DNA of 64,000 bases from Pseudomonas laurentiana (GTDB taxonomy: Bacteria; Pseudomonadota; Gammaproteobacteria; Pseudomonadales; Pseudomonadaceae): the NCBI RefSeq assembly GCF_014648275.1, contig NZ_BMQU01000013.1:62001-126000 (forward strand), given 5' to 3'. A program made the position numbers and the translations under genes. Below are positions 8,050-17,272 of the stretch, one piece after another. How positions within the stretch are numbered: position 1 is the stretch's first letter; the number at the start of each line of letters is the position of its first letter. The notes beneath the pieces are model-generated. The model saw only the letters and a list, made by a program, of their open reading frames with translations. It ran no database searches and was not told where the DNA came from.

Positions 8050-9309
8050 ATGCTCGCCCCCGTACAAATACTCTCTGCTACCCGTCAGAACCTCTGGCGC
8101 CTGACGTTCATCCGCATCCTGGTATTGGCCGCGCAGGCCGGTTCCGTGGCCGTTGCCTATTGGACTGATCTGCTGCCACTACCCTGGTTATCGCTGGTCA
8201 TCACCCTGGGCCTGTCGATGTTGCTCTGTGCATTCACGGCCTTGCGCTTGCGCCTTTCCTTGCCGGTCACCGAGCTGGAGTATGCCTTTCAACTGGCCTG
8301 TGACCTACTCATCCACAGTGCCCTGTTGTATTACTCCGGGGGGTCGACCAACCCCTTTGTCTCTTACTACCTGGTACCGTTGGCCATCGCTGCCGTGACG
8401 TTGCCGTGGGTCTATTCACTGATTCTGTCGGGCATTGCGCTTATCGCTTACAGCTTGTTGCTGGTGCAGTTCTATCCGCTGGAAACCTTTCCGGTTGCGC
8501 GGGAAAAAATGCAGATATACGGCATGTGGCTGAGCATCGCACTGGCTGCAGCGGTGATTACCTTTTTCGCCGCGAAGATGGCCGAGGAGCTGCGCCGTCA
8601 GGAGCAGTTGCGCGCCCAGCGTCGTGAGGAAGGCTTGCGCGACGAGCAGTTGCTGGCTGTCGCCACGCAAGCGGCGGGTGCCGCCCATGAGCTGGGAACG
8701 CCACTGGCGACGATGAGTGTATTGATCAAGGAAATGCGTCAGGACCATTCCGACCCGCTACTGCAGGAAGACCTGCAAGTGCTGCAGGATCAGGTCAAAC
8801 TGTGCAAGGAAACCTTGCAGCAGTTGGTGCGCGCCGCTGAAGCCAATCGGCGCATGGCCGTCGAAGATCAGGATGTCACGTTCTGGCTCGATGAGGCGTT
8901 GAACCGGTGGCACTTGATGCGCCCAGAGGCCAGCTACCGCTTCCAGCGGCTTGGCCAAGGCAGCATACCGCGTCTGGCGCCACCTCCGGATCTGACCCAG
9001 GCGCTGCTGAATCTGCTCAACAATGCAGCCGATGCGTGCCCGGACGGGCTTGAAATTCATCTGGACTGGGACGCCCAGGACATCGTGATCAACATCCGTG
9101 ACCATGGCCCCGGTGTGCCGGTCGCCATCGCCGAGTCGATCGGGAAACCCTTTTTTACCACCAAGGGCAAGGGCTTCGGCCTGGGCCTGTTTCTGAGCAA
9201 GGCCAGCGTCACGCGTGCTGGCGGCTCGGTAAAACTCTATAGTCATGAGGAAGGCGGTACGCTGACCGAGCTACGCCTGCCGCGTGATGCGCGAGGAGAT
9301 CAACAATGA
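8050..9309 (+). CDS. roxS: Redox-sensing histidine kinase RoxS (RegB/PrrB family)
   Basis: A 419-residue membrane sensor kinase. Six predicted membrane helices fill residues 15-175. Between them lies the RegB quinone motif GGSTNPF (residues 97-103). The H-box AAGAAHELGTPLA has the phospho-acceptor His213. The redox-box cysteine is Cys252 in QVKLCKETL. The ATPase N-box (LLNLLNNAADA) and G-boxes (DHGPGVP, GKGFGLGLFLSK) follow. RegB homologues read the quinone pool and Cys oxidation. In Pseudomonas RoxSR controls terminal oxidase and cyanide-resistance genes. The ATG at 8050 with AGGAGAG upstream is preferred to 7969. It overlaps roxR by four bases. Confidence 0.93.
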   Translation: MLAPVQILSATRQNLWRLTFIRILVLAAQAGSVAVAYWTDLLPLPWLSLVITLGLSMLLCAFTALRLRLSLPVTELEYAFQLACDLLIHSALLYYSGGSTNPFVSYYLVPLAIAAVTLPWVYSLILSGIALIAYSLLLVQFYPLETFPVAREKMQIYGMWLSIALAAAVITFFAAKMAEELRRQEQLRAQRREEGLRDEQLLAVATQAAGAAHELGTPLATMSVLIKEMRQDHSDPLLQEDLQVLQDQVKLCKETLQQLVRAAEANRRMAVEDQDVTFWLDEALNRWHLMRPEASYRFQRLGQGSIPRLAPPPDLTQALLNLLNNAADACPDGLEIHLDWDAQDIVINIRDHGPGVPVAIAESIGKPFFTTKGKGFGLGLFLSKASVTRAGGSVKLYSHEEGGTLTELRLPRDARGDQQ

Positions 9310-9866
9310 GTGATGAAACCCAGGTCGAAGGCGAAGAACTGCCGCACCTGTTGCTGGTGGATGACGATGCCACCTTTACCCGTGTGATGGCGCGGGCCAT
9401 GAGCCGTCGCGGTTTTCGTGTGAGCATCGCCGGTTCGGCCGAAGAAGGGCTGGTGCTGGCGCAGCAGGACATTCCTCACTACGCGACGCTGGACCTGAAG
9501 ATGGAAGGCGACTCGGGCCTGGTGCTGTTGCCCAAGCTGCTCGAGCTCGACCCGGAAATGCGCGTGGTCATCCTGACCGGCTACTCGAGCATTGCCACCG
9601 CGGTTGAGGCCATCAAGCGCGGGGCGTGCAATTACCTGTGCAAACCCGCCGACGCTGATGATGTGCTGGCTGCACTGTTGTCCGAGCATGCAGACCTGGA
9701 CAGCCTGGTGCCGGAAAACCCGATGTCGGTCGACCGCTTGCAGTGGGAACACATTCAGCGGGTGCTCACCGAGCATGAGGGCAATATTTCTGCGACCGCC
9801 CGGGCACTGGGCATGCACCGTCGTACCTTGCAGCGCAAGCTGCAAAAACGCCCGGTTCGTCGCTGA
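9306..9866 (+). CDS. roxR: Response regulator RoxR (RegA/PrrA/ActR family)
   Basis: A 186-residue regulator phosphorylated by RoxS. The receiver domain occupies residues 14-125, with acidic triad LLVDDD and phospho-acceptor Asp63 in the diagnostic RegA motif DLKMEGDSGL, then LTGYSS and the conserved Lys in CKPADADD. A short linker leads to a Fis-type helix-turn-helix at the C-terminus (ISATARALGMHRRTLQRKLQKR), nearly invariant in the RegA family. The ATGA overlap with roxS indicates translational coupling. It is about 130 bases upstream of the AEC carrier gene, which may or may not share its transcript. Confidence 0.94.
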   Translation: MSDETQVEGEELPHLLLVDDDATFTRVMARAMSRRGFRVSIAGSAEEGLVLAQQDIPHYATLDLKMEGDSGLVLLPKLLELDPEMRVVILTGYSSIATAVEAIKRGACNYLCKPADADDVLAALLSEHADLDSLVPENPMSVDRLQWEHIQRVLTEHEGNISATARALGMHRRTLQRKLQKRPVRR

Positions 9867-9997
9867 GGCGTTTGGGTTCTCCGGGGAGGGGCAGGCGTGC
9901 AAAATGGCACAAATGTCTGCAGTGCCGGCGGCTACATCCTCCCTGCGCTGGCGTATCATTAGCCCCCTAACGACAGCCTGCCAACGGAACCGCCTGC

Positions 9998-10939
9998 ATG
10001 CTCGCCCTCTTTTTCCAGACGCTGAACATCACGGCGCCTGTTTTTGCGATGTTGTTCATGGGGGTGCTGCTCAAGTGCATTAATGCCATCAACGACGGTT
10101 TCATCCATACGGCTTCGTCGCTGGTGTTCAACGTCTGTATGCCGGCGTTGTTGTTCCTGGGTATCTATCACGCGGACCTGAGCGCCGCGGTCAAGCCTGG
10201 CCTGTTGCTGTACTTTGTGATTGCGACGCTGGGCGGTTTTGCCCTGGCCTGGGCCTATGCCCTGTGGCGTTGCCCGCGTGCAGACCGTGGTATCTATACC
10301 CAGGGTGCGTTTCGTGGCAACAACGGGGTCATTGGCCTGGCGTTGGCGGCGAGTATGTACGGTGACTATGGCATCTCGCTCGGTGCAGTGCTGGCGGGCC
10401 TGGTGATCTTGCTTTACAACTCGCTGGCGGCGGTAGTTCTGGCGGTCTACAGCCCCAGCACCAAGTCTGACCCGTGGAGCATTTTCAAGAGCATTTTGCG
10501 CAACCCGCTGATTATCAGCGTGCTGTTGGCCACCCCAATGGCGTATGGACAGGTGCCATTGCCGAACTGGTTACTGACATCCAGTGACTATGTGGCGCAG
10601 ATGACGCTGCCGTTAGCGTTGATTTGCATCGGTGGCACCCTGTCACTGGCCTCGCTGCGTAACAGCGGCAAGCTGGCTATCAGTTCCAGCCTGTTGAAAA
10701 TGGTCTGGTTGCCGATGATCGGGACTGTCGGTGCGTGGTTCTGGGGGTTCCGGGGGGCCGAGCTGGGCATCCTCTTCCTGTACTTCGGTAGCCCGACGGC
10801 TGCCGCCAGCTATGTCATGGCCCGTGCGGTCAACGGTAACCACGAGTTGGCAGCATCGATTATCGTGATCACTACCGTGGCGGCGGCGCTGACGACAAAT
10901 ATCGGCATCTTCCTCTTGCAGTGGGGTGGCTGGATCTAG
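9998..10939 (+). CDS. AEC-family transporter (auxin efflux carrier type)
   Basis: A 313-residue integral membrane protein with about ten hydrophobic segments and the AEC pattern. This includes an N-terminal helix followed by GVLLKCINAINDGFI, the FRGNNGVIGLALA motif in the first half, and the second-half segment LICIGGTLSLASLR...SSSLLKMVWLP. Bacterial AEC proteins export or exchange malate, malonate or other small anions; the substrate here is unknown. A CATG start with weak upstream sequence follows 131 bases of spacer after roxR. The next gene, an amino-acid permease, begins 51 bases later and may be cotranscribed. Confidence 0.85.
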   Translation: MLALFFQTLNITAPVFAMLFMGVLLKCINAINDGFIHTASSLVFNVCMPALLFLGIYHADLSAAVKPGLLLYFVIATLGGFALAWAYALWRCPRADRGIYTQGAFRGNNGVIGLALAASMYGDYGISLGAVLAGLVILLYNSLAAVVLAVYSPSTKSDPWSIFKSILRNPLIISVLLATPMAYGQVPLPNWLLTSSDYVAQMTLPLALICIGGTLSLASLRNSGKLAISSSLLKMVWLPMIGTVGAWFWGFRGAELGILFLYFGSPTAAASYVMARAVNGNHELAASIIVITTVAAALTTNIGIFLLQWGGWI

Positions 10940-10990
10940 ATCCTGTCACAAAATAATTCAAACGTTGCCTGACCTGTCCGAGGACATTCC

Positions 10991-12364
10991 ATGCAAGACG
11001 AGATCACGTCCGAACGCTTGCACCGTGGGCTGAAGAATCGCCATATCCAGTTGATCGCCTTGGGAGGTGCCATTGGTACTGGCCTGTTTCTCGGCATTGC
11101 CCAGACCATTCAACTGGCGGGACCATCGATCCTGCTGGGGTATGCGATTGCCGGGCTGATCGCCTTTTTCATCATGCGCCAGTTGGGCGAGATGGTGGTC
11201 GAGGAACCGGTATCCGGAACGTTCAGCCACTTTGCCCATCGTTACTGGAGCGAGTTCGCCGGATTCATGTCTGGCTGGAACTATTGGGTGCTCTATGTGC
11301 TGGTGGGCATGGCCGAGCTGACCGCCGTGGGGATCTACATCCAGTACTGGTGGCCAGGCTTTCCGACCTGGGCCTCGGCAGCCGTGTTCTTCGTGCTGAT
11401 CAATTTGATCAACCTCAGCCAGGTCAAGGTCTATGGCGAGATGGAGTTCTGGTTCGCCTTGATCAAGGTCGTGGCCATTGTCAGCATGATCGCCTTCGGT
11501 GGCTGGCTGTTGTTCAGTGGTAACGGTGGCCCGGATGCCAGTGTGGCCAATCTGTGGCAGTACGGCGGCTTCTTTCCCAATGGCCTGACCGGATTGTTGA
11601 TGGCCATGGCGGTGATCATGTTTTCGTTTGGTGGCCTGGAGTTGGTCGGTATTACCGCTGCTGAAGCTGACAACCCACGCTACAGCATCCCGCGAGCGAC
11701 CAATCAGGTGATCTACCGCATCTTGCTGTTCTACATCGGTGCGCTGGCAGTGTTGCTGTCGCTCTACCCATGGCAGAAGGTGGTGCAGGGCGGTAGCCCC
11801 TTCGTGATGATTTTCCATGCGCTGGACAGCAACGTTGTGGCCACCATACTCAACCTGGTAGTGCTGACGGCTGCGCTGTCGGTGTACAACAGTTGTGTGT
11901 ACTGCAACAGTCGCATGCTGTTTGGCCTGGCAACACAGGGTGATGCACCGAGACGCTTGCTCAAGGTCAACGCGCGGGGTGTGCCATTGGCTGCGTTGGG
12001 CGTGTCGGCCGTGGCCACGGGCTTGTGTGTGCTGATCAACTATGTGATGCCGGCCAAGGCCTTTGAGCTGCTGATGGCGCTGGTGGTGTCGTCACTGGTG
12101 ATCAATTGGGGCATTATCAGTATTACCCACTTGAAGTTTCGCCGGGCCAAGCAGGCTGCCGGGGAAACCACTTTCTACAAAAGTTGGGGCTACCCATTGA
12201 CCAACTACATTTGCCTGGCCTTCCTGGCCCTGATTCTGGTGGTGATGTACTTGACCCCGGGCATCAATATTTCAGTGATGCTGATTCCGGTGTGGTTGGT
12301 ACTGTTGCGGTTGGCCTTCTGGCTGAAAAAACGCAACCAGAAGGCTACCGCCGTCGCCAACTGA
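10991..12364 (+). CDS. Amino-acid permease, APC superfamily AAT family (AroP/ProY-like)
   Basis: A 457-residue, 12-helix inner-membrane proton symporter. The N-terminus reads SERLHRGLKNRHIQLIALGGAIGTGLFLG, the hallmark of the AAT family. It is followed by GEMVVEEPVSGTFSHFAHRYW, SGWNYWVLYV, and FSFGGLELVGITAAEADNP, which is conserved in AroP, ProY and LysP relatives. The C-terminus is a short basic tail (FWLKKRNQKATAVAN). Aromatic amino acids or proline are likely substrates by family; the sequence alone does not decide. The start has GAGG about 8 bases upstream. It converges on the CMD-family gene at 12392. Confidence 0.88.
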   Translation: MQDEITSERLHRGLKNRHIQLIALGGAIGTGLFLGIAQTIQLAGPSILLGYAIAGLIAFFIMRQLGEMVVEEPVSGTFSHFAHRYWSEFAGFMSGWNYWVLYVLVGMAELTAVGIYIQYWWPGFPTWASAAVFFVLINLINLSQVKVYGEMEFWFALIKVVAIVSMIAFGGWLLFSGNGGPDASVANLWQYGGFFPNGLTGLLMAMAVIMFSFGGLELVGITAAEADNPRYSIPRATNQVIYRILLFYIGALAVLLSLYPWQKVVQGGSPFVMIFHALDSNVVATILNLVVLTAALSVYNSCVYCNSRMLFGLATQGDAPRRLLKVNARGVPLAALGVSAVATGLCVLINYVMPAKAFELLMALVVSSLVINWGIISITHLKFRRAKQAAGETTFYKSWGYPLTNYICLAFLALILVVMYLTPGINISVMLIPVWLVLLRLAFWLKKRNQKATAVAN

Positions 12365-12391
12365 GGTCCTCTAGGGAAGGGGAGTGATTGA

Positions 12392-12769
12392 TCAGCCCTG
12401 CTGGTAGCTGTCGATCACTTCCTGGGCCGCACGGAATGCGTCGATCGCTGCCGGAACGCCGGCATAGACCGCACAATGCAGCAACGCCTCGCGAATCTCT
12501 TCGACTGTACAGCCGTTGTTCAAGGCGCCGCGCACGTGGCCCTTGAGTTCCTGCGGGCACTTCAATGCGGTCAGCGCGGCCAGGGTGATCAGGCTGCGCG
12601 TTTTCAGCGGCAGGCCCTCGCGACTCCAGACGCTGCCCCAGGCGTGCTCGTTGACGAACGCCTGCAACGGTGCGGTGAAATCGGTAGCGTTACCCAGTGC
12701 GCGATCGACGAAGGCGTCGCCCATCACTTGGCGGCGGACCTGTTCGCCGCGTTTCTCGCTGTCACCCAT
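12392..12769 (-). CDS. Carboxymuconolactone decarboxylase family protein (PcaC-like)
   Basis: A 125-residue protein of the CMD family, all-helical and normally oligomeric. It resembles PcaC along its length: EQVRRQVMGDAFVDRAL, HAWGSVWSREGLPLKTRSLITLAALTAL, ELKGHVRGALNNGCTVEEIREALLHCAVYAGVPAAIDAF. The Cys in LLHCAVYAG stands where AhpD-like members have a redox Cys, but there is no CxxC pair, which fits the decarboxylase branch. No other beta-ketoadipate genes are nearby, so the true substrate may differ from PcaC's. The start follows GGAGAACACG. It is read 11 bases after the antiporter gene and may form a two-gene unit with it. Confidence 0.85.
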   Translation of the reverse strand: MGDSEKRGEQVRRQVMGDAFVDRALGNATDFTAPLQAFVNEHAWGSVWSREGLPLKTRSLITLAALTALKCPQELKGHVRGALNNGCTVEEIREALLHCAVYAGVPAAIDAFRAAQEVIDSYQQG

Positions 12770-12779
12770 CGTGTTCTCC

Positions 12780-13838
12780 TTAGTGTTGACGGCGCCAGGC
12801 TTGCAGGCTGGTGTACAGCAACGTCAGCGCAAGCACCGGCAGGACATAGAACAGCATCAATCGCTCAAGCTTTGTCGCCAGCGGCATGCCGGTGGTGAAG
12901 GCCACCACGTGCAGACCATAAGCCAGGTACAGGCAGAGAAATACCAGACCTTCGGCGCGAGTGACCCGGTAGCCGGAGTAGAACACTGGCAGGGTCAGGG
13001 CTGCGACGCCGAGCATCACGGGCAAGTCGAAGTCCAGGGCATTCGGGGAAATCGACAAGGGGGTCGGTGCCAGGACGCTGGTCAGGCCCAGCACGGCCAG
13101 CAGGTTGAACAGGTTGCTGCCAATGACGTTACCCACGGCAATTTCCCGTTCGCCACGCAGGGCGGCGATCAGTGAGGTGGCCAATTCCGGCAGTGAAGTG
13201 CAGACGGCAACTACCGTCAGCCCAATAATGCGTTCGGATAGCCCCAGGTCGACAGCCACCTCGACCGAAGCTTCCAGCAGCCAATGCCCGGCCAGGCTGA
13301 GCAGGCCCAGGCCGGTAGCCATCAGCAACAGGCTGTTGAGCCAGAAGCCTGCGCTGCGCTGCGGTCTGGGTCCAGGCGCCGGGTAGGTGCGCGCCTGGTG
13401 CCGGGATTGATGCCAGAGCAGGCTCAGGTACGCGACCAGCCCGCAGAGCAGCAGGGCGCCCTCCAGGCGGCCAATCTGTTCATTGAGCGCTAGCAGATAG
13501 ACCAGCAGGCTGGCACCGATCATCAGGGGGATGTCCAGCCTTACCAACTGGCGGGAAACCCGCAGGGGAACAATCAGTGCAGCCAGGCCAAGGGTTACCA
13601 GCACATTGAAGATGTTGCTGCCGATCACACTGCCGACGGCGACGTCTGGTGCGCCGCTGTAGGCCGCTTGCATGCTGACTGTCAGTTGCGGTGCGCTGCT
13701 GCCGAAGGCTACCAGGCTAAGGCCGATGATCAGTGGCCTGACCTGCAGGCTTGCGGCCATGCGCAGGGCGGCTCGTACCAGCAGCTCGGCACCTGCGATC
13801 AACAGCAGCAGGCCGCTGATCAGTTGCAGCAGGCTCAA
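12780..13838 (-). CDS. Calcium/sodium antiporter, CaCA family (YrbG-like)
   Basis: A 352-residue inner-membrane exchanger with ten to eleven predicted helices and two inverted alpha repeats. The second repeat is canonical (TSLPELATSL...AVGNVIGSNLFN, Glu218). The first reads FGSSAPQLTVS...AVGSVIGSNIFN, with Gln51 where many CaCA proteins have a cation-binding Glu. A hydrophilic loop (about residues 143-163) separates the halves. YrbG-type proteins exchange Ca2+ for Na+ or H+; physiological function in bacteria is poorly defined. The Gln substitution makes the ion specificity uncertain. Confidence 0.85.
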   Translation of the reverse strand: MSLLQLISGLLLLIAGAELLVRAALRMAASLQVRPLIIGLSLVAFGSSAPQLTVSMQAAYSGAPDVAVGSVIGSNIFNVLVTLGLAALIVPLRVSRQLVRLDIPLMIGASLLVYLLALNEQIGRLEGALLLCGLVAYLSLLWHQSRHQARTYPAPGPRPQRSAGFWLNSLLLMATGLGLLSLAGHWLLEASVEVAVDLGLSERIIGLTVVAVCTSLPELATSLIAALRGEREIAVGNVIGSNLFNLLAVLGLTSVLAPTPLSISPNALDFDLPVMLGVAALTLPVFYSGYRVTRAEGLVFLCLYLAYGLHVVAFTTGMPLATKLERLMLFYVLPVLALTLLYTSLQAWRRQH

Positions 13839-13884
13839 GGTCGGTAATGCGGCCAGGTCAAAAATGGTCGTGCTCCCTCAACGG

Positions 13885-14256
13885 TCAATCGCTAAGACCT
13901 TGTACCCGTACGCGCGCAGTTCCGCTACGGATCATGCCAAGTTGTTCGGCGGCAGCACGGGAGAGATCGATCAGTCGGCCCCGTGTGTGCGGGCCCCGGT
14001 CGTTGACACGCACCACCACGCTGCGATTGTTACTCAGGTTGGTGACGCGAACCTGTGTACCGAAGGGCAGGCTGCGGTGAGCGGCGGTCAGGGCGCGTTG
14101 ATTGAAGGGTTCGCCACTGGCTGTGCGCTTGCCATGGTGGCGGGAGCCGTAATAGGAGGCCATGCCACTTTCATCGTAACCGCGTGGGTCGATGTCGTGG
14201 CTGGCACAGCCGGCAATCAGGGTGAACAGTGCCAGGGCACTAAGCGGACGCCACAT
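13885..14256 (-). CDS. Short RlpA-like lipoprotein with double-psi beta-barrel
   Basis: A 123-residue predicted outer-membrane lipoprotein. The signal peptide ends in the lipobox LIAGC (Cys16). The mature part is a single RlpA double-psi beta-barrel: GMASYYGSRHHGKRTASGEPFNQRALTAAHRSLPFGTQVRVTNLSNNRSVVVRVNDRGPHTRGRLIDLS. The His and Asp of RlpA-type lytic transglycosylases are present (AAHRSLPFG and VNDRGP). It lacks the C-terminal SPOR domain of full RlpA, so septal targeting through denuded glycan is not expected. It is a minor RlpA paralogue rather than rlpA itself. The gene stands alone, 46 bases upstream of the antiporter gene on the same strand. Confidence 0.85.
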   Translation of the reverse strand: MWRPLSALALFTLIAGCASHDIDPRGYDESGMASYYGSRHHGKRTASGEPFNQRALTAAHRSLPFGTQVRVTNLSNNRSVVVRVNDRGPHTRGRLIDLSRAAAEQLGMIRSGTARVRVQGLSD

Positions 14257-14281
14257 GAATCAGATACTCCGAGGTGTGCGC

Positions 14282-14344
14282 TTCGCTGGCAAGGCTGGCG
14301 CCTGCAAGGGATGAGCCTTGCAGGAACCAGTCTTGCCGACGATG
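14282..14344. repeat. Degenerate REP doublet (REPIN-like)
   Basis: Two imperfect inverted copies, 14282-14309 and 14316-14344, begin with a TTCGCTGGCAAGGCTGG-type unit and its reversed partner CCAGTCTTGCCGACGAT. Both carry CCTGCAAGG at their inner ends, separated by six bases. The arrangement matches Pseudomonas REP doublets, which sit between genes and form long hairpins. It lies between the RlpA-like gene and gatB, both minus strand. Mismatches suggest an old insertion. Confidence 0.65.
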
Positions 14345-14347
14345 CAA

Positions 14348-15793
14348 TTACCCTTCGAGCTTGCTCTTGAGCAATTGGTTCACTTGCTGCGGGTTGGCCT
14401 TGCCTTTGGAGGCTTTCATTGCCTGGCCGACGAAGAAGCCGAACATCTTGCCGCGCTTGGCTTCGTCAGCGGCGCGGTACTGTTCGACCTGCTCGGCATT
14501 GGCTGCCAGCACTTCGTCCAGCACTTTCTCGATCGCCCCGCTGTCGGTGACTTGCTTCAAGCCGCGGGCTTCGATAATGGTGTCGGCATCGCCTTCGCCT
14601 GCAGCCATCGCCTCGAAGACCATCTTGGCGATCTTGCCGCTGATGGTGTTGTCGATAATGCGCGAGAGCATGCCGCCCAGTTGTGTGGCGCTGACCGGCG
14701 ACTGTTCGATTTCCAGGCCCAGCTTGTTCAGCAGGCTGCCCAGCTCGACCATGACCCAGTTGGCGGCCAGTTTGGCGTCGCCGCATACACGGACCACCTG
14801 CTCGAAGTAATCCGCCTGTTCACGGCTGGAGGCCAGCACGTTGGCATCGTAGCTGGAGAGGCCGAACTGGTTCTGGAAGCGTTCGCGTTTCTGCGGTGGC
14901 AGCTCAGGCAGGGTCGCGCGGGTGGCTTCGAGGAAAGCTTCTTCGATGACCACCGGCAGCAGGTCCGGGTCGGGGAAGTAACGGTAGTCGTTGGCTTCCT
15001 CCTTGCTGCGCATGGAGCGGGTTTCGTCTTTGTTCGGGTCGTACAGGCGGGTTTCCTGAATGACCTTGCCGCCGTCTTCGATCAGTTCGATCTGGCGCTG
15101 TACTTCGCTGTTGATCGCGCGCTCGATGAAGCGGAACGAGTTGACGTTCTTGATCTCGCAGCGGGTGCCGAACTCGGTCTGACCTTTTGGCCGAATCGAT
15201 ACGTTGCAGTCGCAGCGCAGCGAGCCTTCGGCCATGTTGCCGTCACAGATGCCCAGGTAGCGTACCAGTGCATGGATTGCCTTGACGTAGGCTACGGCTT
15301 CCTTGGCGCTGCGCATTTCCGGTTCGGAGACGATTTCCAGCAGCGGAGTGCCCGCACGGTTCAGGTCGATGCCGGTGGCGCCACTGAAGTCTTCGTGGAG
15401 GCTCTTGCCCGCGTCTTCTTCCAGGTGCGCGCGGGTGATACCGATGCGCTTGACGGTGCCGTCTTCCAGGGCGATGTCCAGGTGGCCCTTGCCGACGATC
15501 GGCAGCTCCATCTGGCTGATCTGGTAACCCTTGGGCAGGTCAGGATAGAAGTAGTTCTTGCGGGCGAACACGTTCTGCTTGCCGATTTCAGCATCGATCG
15601 CCAGGCCAAACATGCAGGCCATGCGCACGGCTTCCTGGTTCAGCACGGGCAGTACGCCGGGCATGCCCAGGTCGATCAGGCTGGCCTGGGTGTTCGGCTC
15701 GGCGCCAAAGGTGGTGGCGCTACCGGAGAAAATTTTCGACTGGGTGGCGAGCTGGGTGTGAATCTCCAGCCCGATAACAACTTCCCATTGCAT
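14348..15793 (-). CDS. gatB: Asp-tRNA(Asn)/Glu-tRNA(Gln) amidotransferase subunit B
   Basis: A 481-residue subunit of the GatCAB amidotransferase, which converts misacylated Glu-tRNA(Gln) or Asp-tRNA(Asn) to the correct aminoacyl-tRNA. The N-terminal catalytic cradle ([38 protein letters not shown]) is followed by a helical region and a C-terminal YqeY-like tail (about residues 330-481) that contacts the tRNA. Glutaminyl-tRNA synthetase status cannot be judged from the window. It is the last gene of gatC-gatA-gatB, 11 bases after gatA, and a REP doublet follows its stop. Confidence 0.97.
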   Translation of the reverse strand: MQWEVVIGLEIHTQLATQSKIFSGSATTFGAEPNTQASLIDLGMPGVLPVLNQEAVRMACMFGLAIDAEIGKQNVFARKNYFYPDLPKGYQISQMELPIVGKGHLDIALEDGTVKRIGITRAHLEEDAGKSLHEDFSGATGIDLNRAGTPLLEIVSEPEMRSAKEAVAYVKAIHALVRYLGICDGNMAEGSLRCDCNVSIRPKGQTEFGTRCEIKNVNSFRFIERAINSEVQRQIELIEDGGKVIQETRLYDPNKDETRSMRSKEEANDYRYFPDPDLLPVVIEEAFLEATRATLPELPPQKRERFQNQFGLSSYDANVLASSREQADYFEQVVRVCGDAKLAANWVMVELGSLLNKLGLEIEQSPVSATQLGGMLSRIIDNTISGKIAKMVFEAMAAGEGDADTIIEARGLKQVTDSGAIEKVLDEVLAANAEQVEQYRAADEAKRGKMFGFFVGQAMKASKGKANPQQVNQLLKSKLEG

Positions 15794-15804
15794 GTGTATA
15801 TCCC

Positions 15805-17256
15805 TCAGAAGCCGTTAGGTGCGCGGGTGTGCCAGTCAGTCACTTGCTGATAGCGGTGCGCGACGTTGAGCAGGCGGCCTTCCTGGAAATACGGGGCGAG
15901 CAATTGCACGCCAACCGGCAGACCTTCGACGAAACCGGCCGGCATCGACAGGCCCGGCAGGCCCGCGAGGTTGGCGGTGATGGTGTAGACGTCTTCCAGG
16001 TATGCCGCAACCGGATCGTTGTTCTTGGCGCCAATCTTCCAGGCCGGGTTTGGCGTGGTTGGGCCGAGAATCACGTCGACTTCGTTGAAGGCAGCCATGA
16101 AATCGTTCTTGATCAGCCGGCGGATTTTTTGCGCCTGCAGATAATAGGCGTCGTAGTAGCCAGCCGACAGGGCGTAGGCACCGACCATGATCCGGCGCTG
16201 TACTTCGGCACCGAAGCCTTCGCCGCGCGAGCGTTTGTACAGGTCGGTGAGGTCCTTCGGGTTCTCGCAGCGGTAGCCGAAGCGTACGCCGTCGAAACGC
16301 GACAGGTTGGAAGAGGCTTCCGCAGGTGCGATCACGTAGTAGGCCGGAATGGCGTGCTGCATGTTCGGCAGGCTGACTTCCTTGATGACCGCGCCGAGCT
16401 TCTCCAGCTCCTTGACGCTGGCCTGGACCAGGTCCGCAATGCGTGGATCGAGGCCGGCGCCGAAGTACTCCTTCGGCAGGCCGATGCGCAGGCCTTCAAG
16501 GGAGGCATTCAGAGTGGCGCTGTAGTCGGGCACAGGCTCATCGATGCAGGTGGAGTCCTTGGCATCGAAGCCTGCCATGCCTTGCAGCAGCAGTGCGCAG
16601 TCTTCGGCCGTGCGGGCCATCGGGCCGCCCTGGTCGAGGCTCGAGGCATAGGCGATCATGCCCCAGCGCGAAACGCGGCCATAGGTTGGCTTGAGGCCGG
16701 TCAGGTTGGTCAGTGCGGCAGGCTGGCGGATCGAACCGCCGGTGTCGGTGCCTGTAGCGGCTGGCAGCAGGCGTGCGGCGACTGCGGCAGCGGAACCCCC
16801 GGAGGAGCCACCTGGGACGTGCTCAAGGCTCCACGGGTTCTTGACGGCGCCGTAGTAGCTTGATTCGTTGGCCGAGCCCATGGCGAACTCGTCCATGTTG
16901 GTCTTGCCAAGCGTGACGGTGCCGGCTTCGGCCAGCTTGCTGACAACGGTGGCGTCGTACGGTGCCTTGAAGTTGTCGAGCATCTTCGAGCCGCAGCTGG
17001 TCCGCACGCCTTGGGTGCAGAACAGGTCCTTGTGGGCGATGGGAGCGCCGAGCAGGGCACCGGTCTCGCCCGCCGCACGCCGTGCGTCGGCGGCACGGGC
17101 CTGGCTGATAGCCAGTTCTTCGGTGATGCTGATGAAACTGTTAAGTTGTGGGTCGAGTTGCTGGATGCGCGCCAACAGCACGCGGGTCAGCTCTTCGGAA
17201 GAAAAACGTTTGTCGGCGAGTCCGCGGGCGATCTCGGCCAGGGTCAGTTGATGCAT
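15805..17256 (-). CDS. gatA: Asp-tRNA(Asn)/Glu-tRNA(Gln) amidotransferase subunit A
   Basis: A 483-residue amidase-signature enzyme that releases ammonia from glutamine for the GatCAB reaction. The Ser-cis-Ser-Lys triad is visible: Lys76 ([10 protein letters not shown]), cis-Ser151 in the glycine/serine-rich GGSSGGSAA segment, and nucleophile Ser175 ([10 protein letters not shown]). The length is normal. The start at 17256 begins [20 protein letters not shown] and is 16 bases past the gatC stop, with an AAAGAGCC ribosome site. Ammonia passes through a tunnel to GatB, and GatC stabilises the pair. Confidence 0.97.
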   Translation of the reverse strand: MHQLTLAEIARGLADKRFSSEELTRVLLARIQQLDPQLNSFISITEELAISQARAADARRAAGETGALLGAPIAHKDLFCTQGVRTSCGSKMLDNFKAPYDATVVSKLAEAGTVTLGKTNMDEFAMGSANESSYYGAVKNPWSLEHVPGGSSGGSAAAVAARLLPAATGTDTGGSIRQPAALTNLTGLKPTYGRVSRWGMIAYASSLDQGGPMARTAEDCALLLQGMAGFDAKDSTCIDEPVPDYSATLNASLEGLRIGLPKEYFGAGLDPRIADLVQASVKELEKLGAVIKEVSLPNMQHAIPAYYVIAPAEASSNLSRFDGVRFGYRCENPKDLTDLYKRSRGEGFGAEVQRRIMVGAYALSAGYYDAYYLQAQKIRRLIKNDFMAAFNEVDVILGPTTPNPAWKIGAKNNDPVAAYLEDVYTITANLAGLPGLSMPAGFVEGLPVGVQLLAPYFQEGRLLNVAHRYQQVTDWHTRAPNGF

Positions 17257-17272
17257 GGCAGGCTCTTTTCCC

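Noticed and set aside
14318-15850. 510-codon plus-strand frame over gatB
   Set aside because: It mirrors gatB on the other strand and its Ala/Gln/His-rich product has no recognisable motifs.
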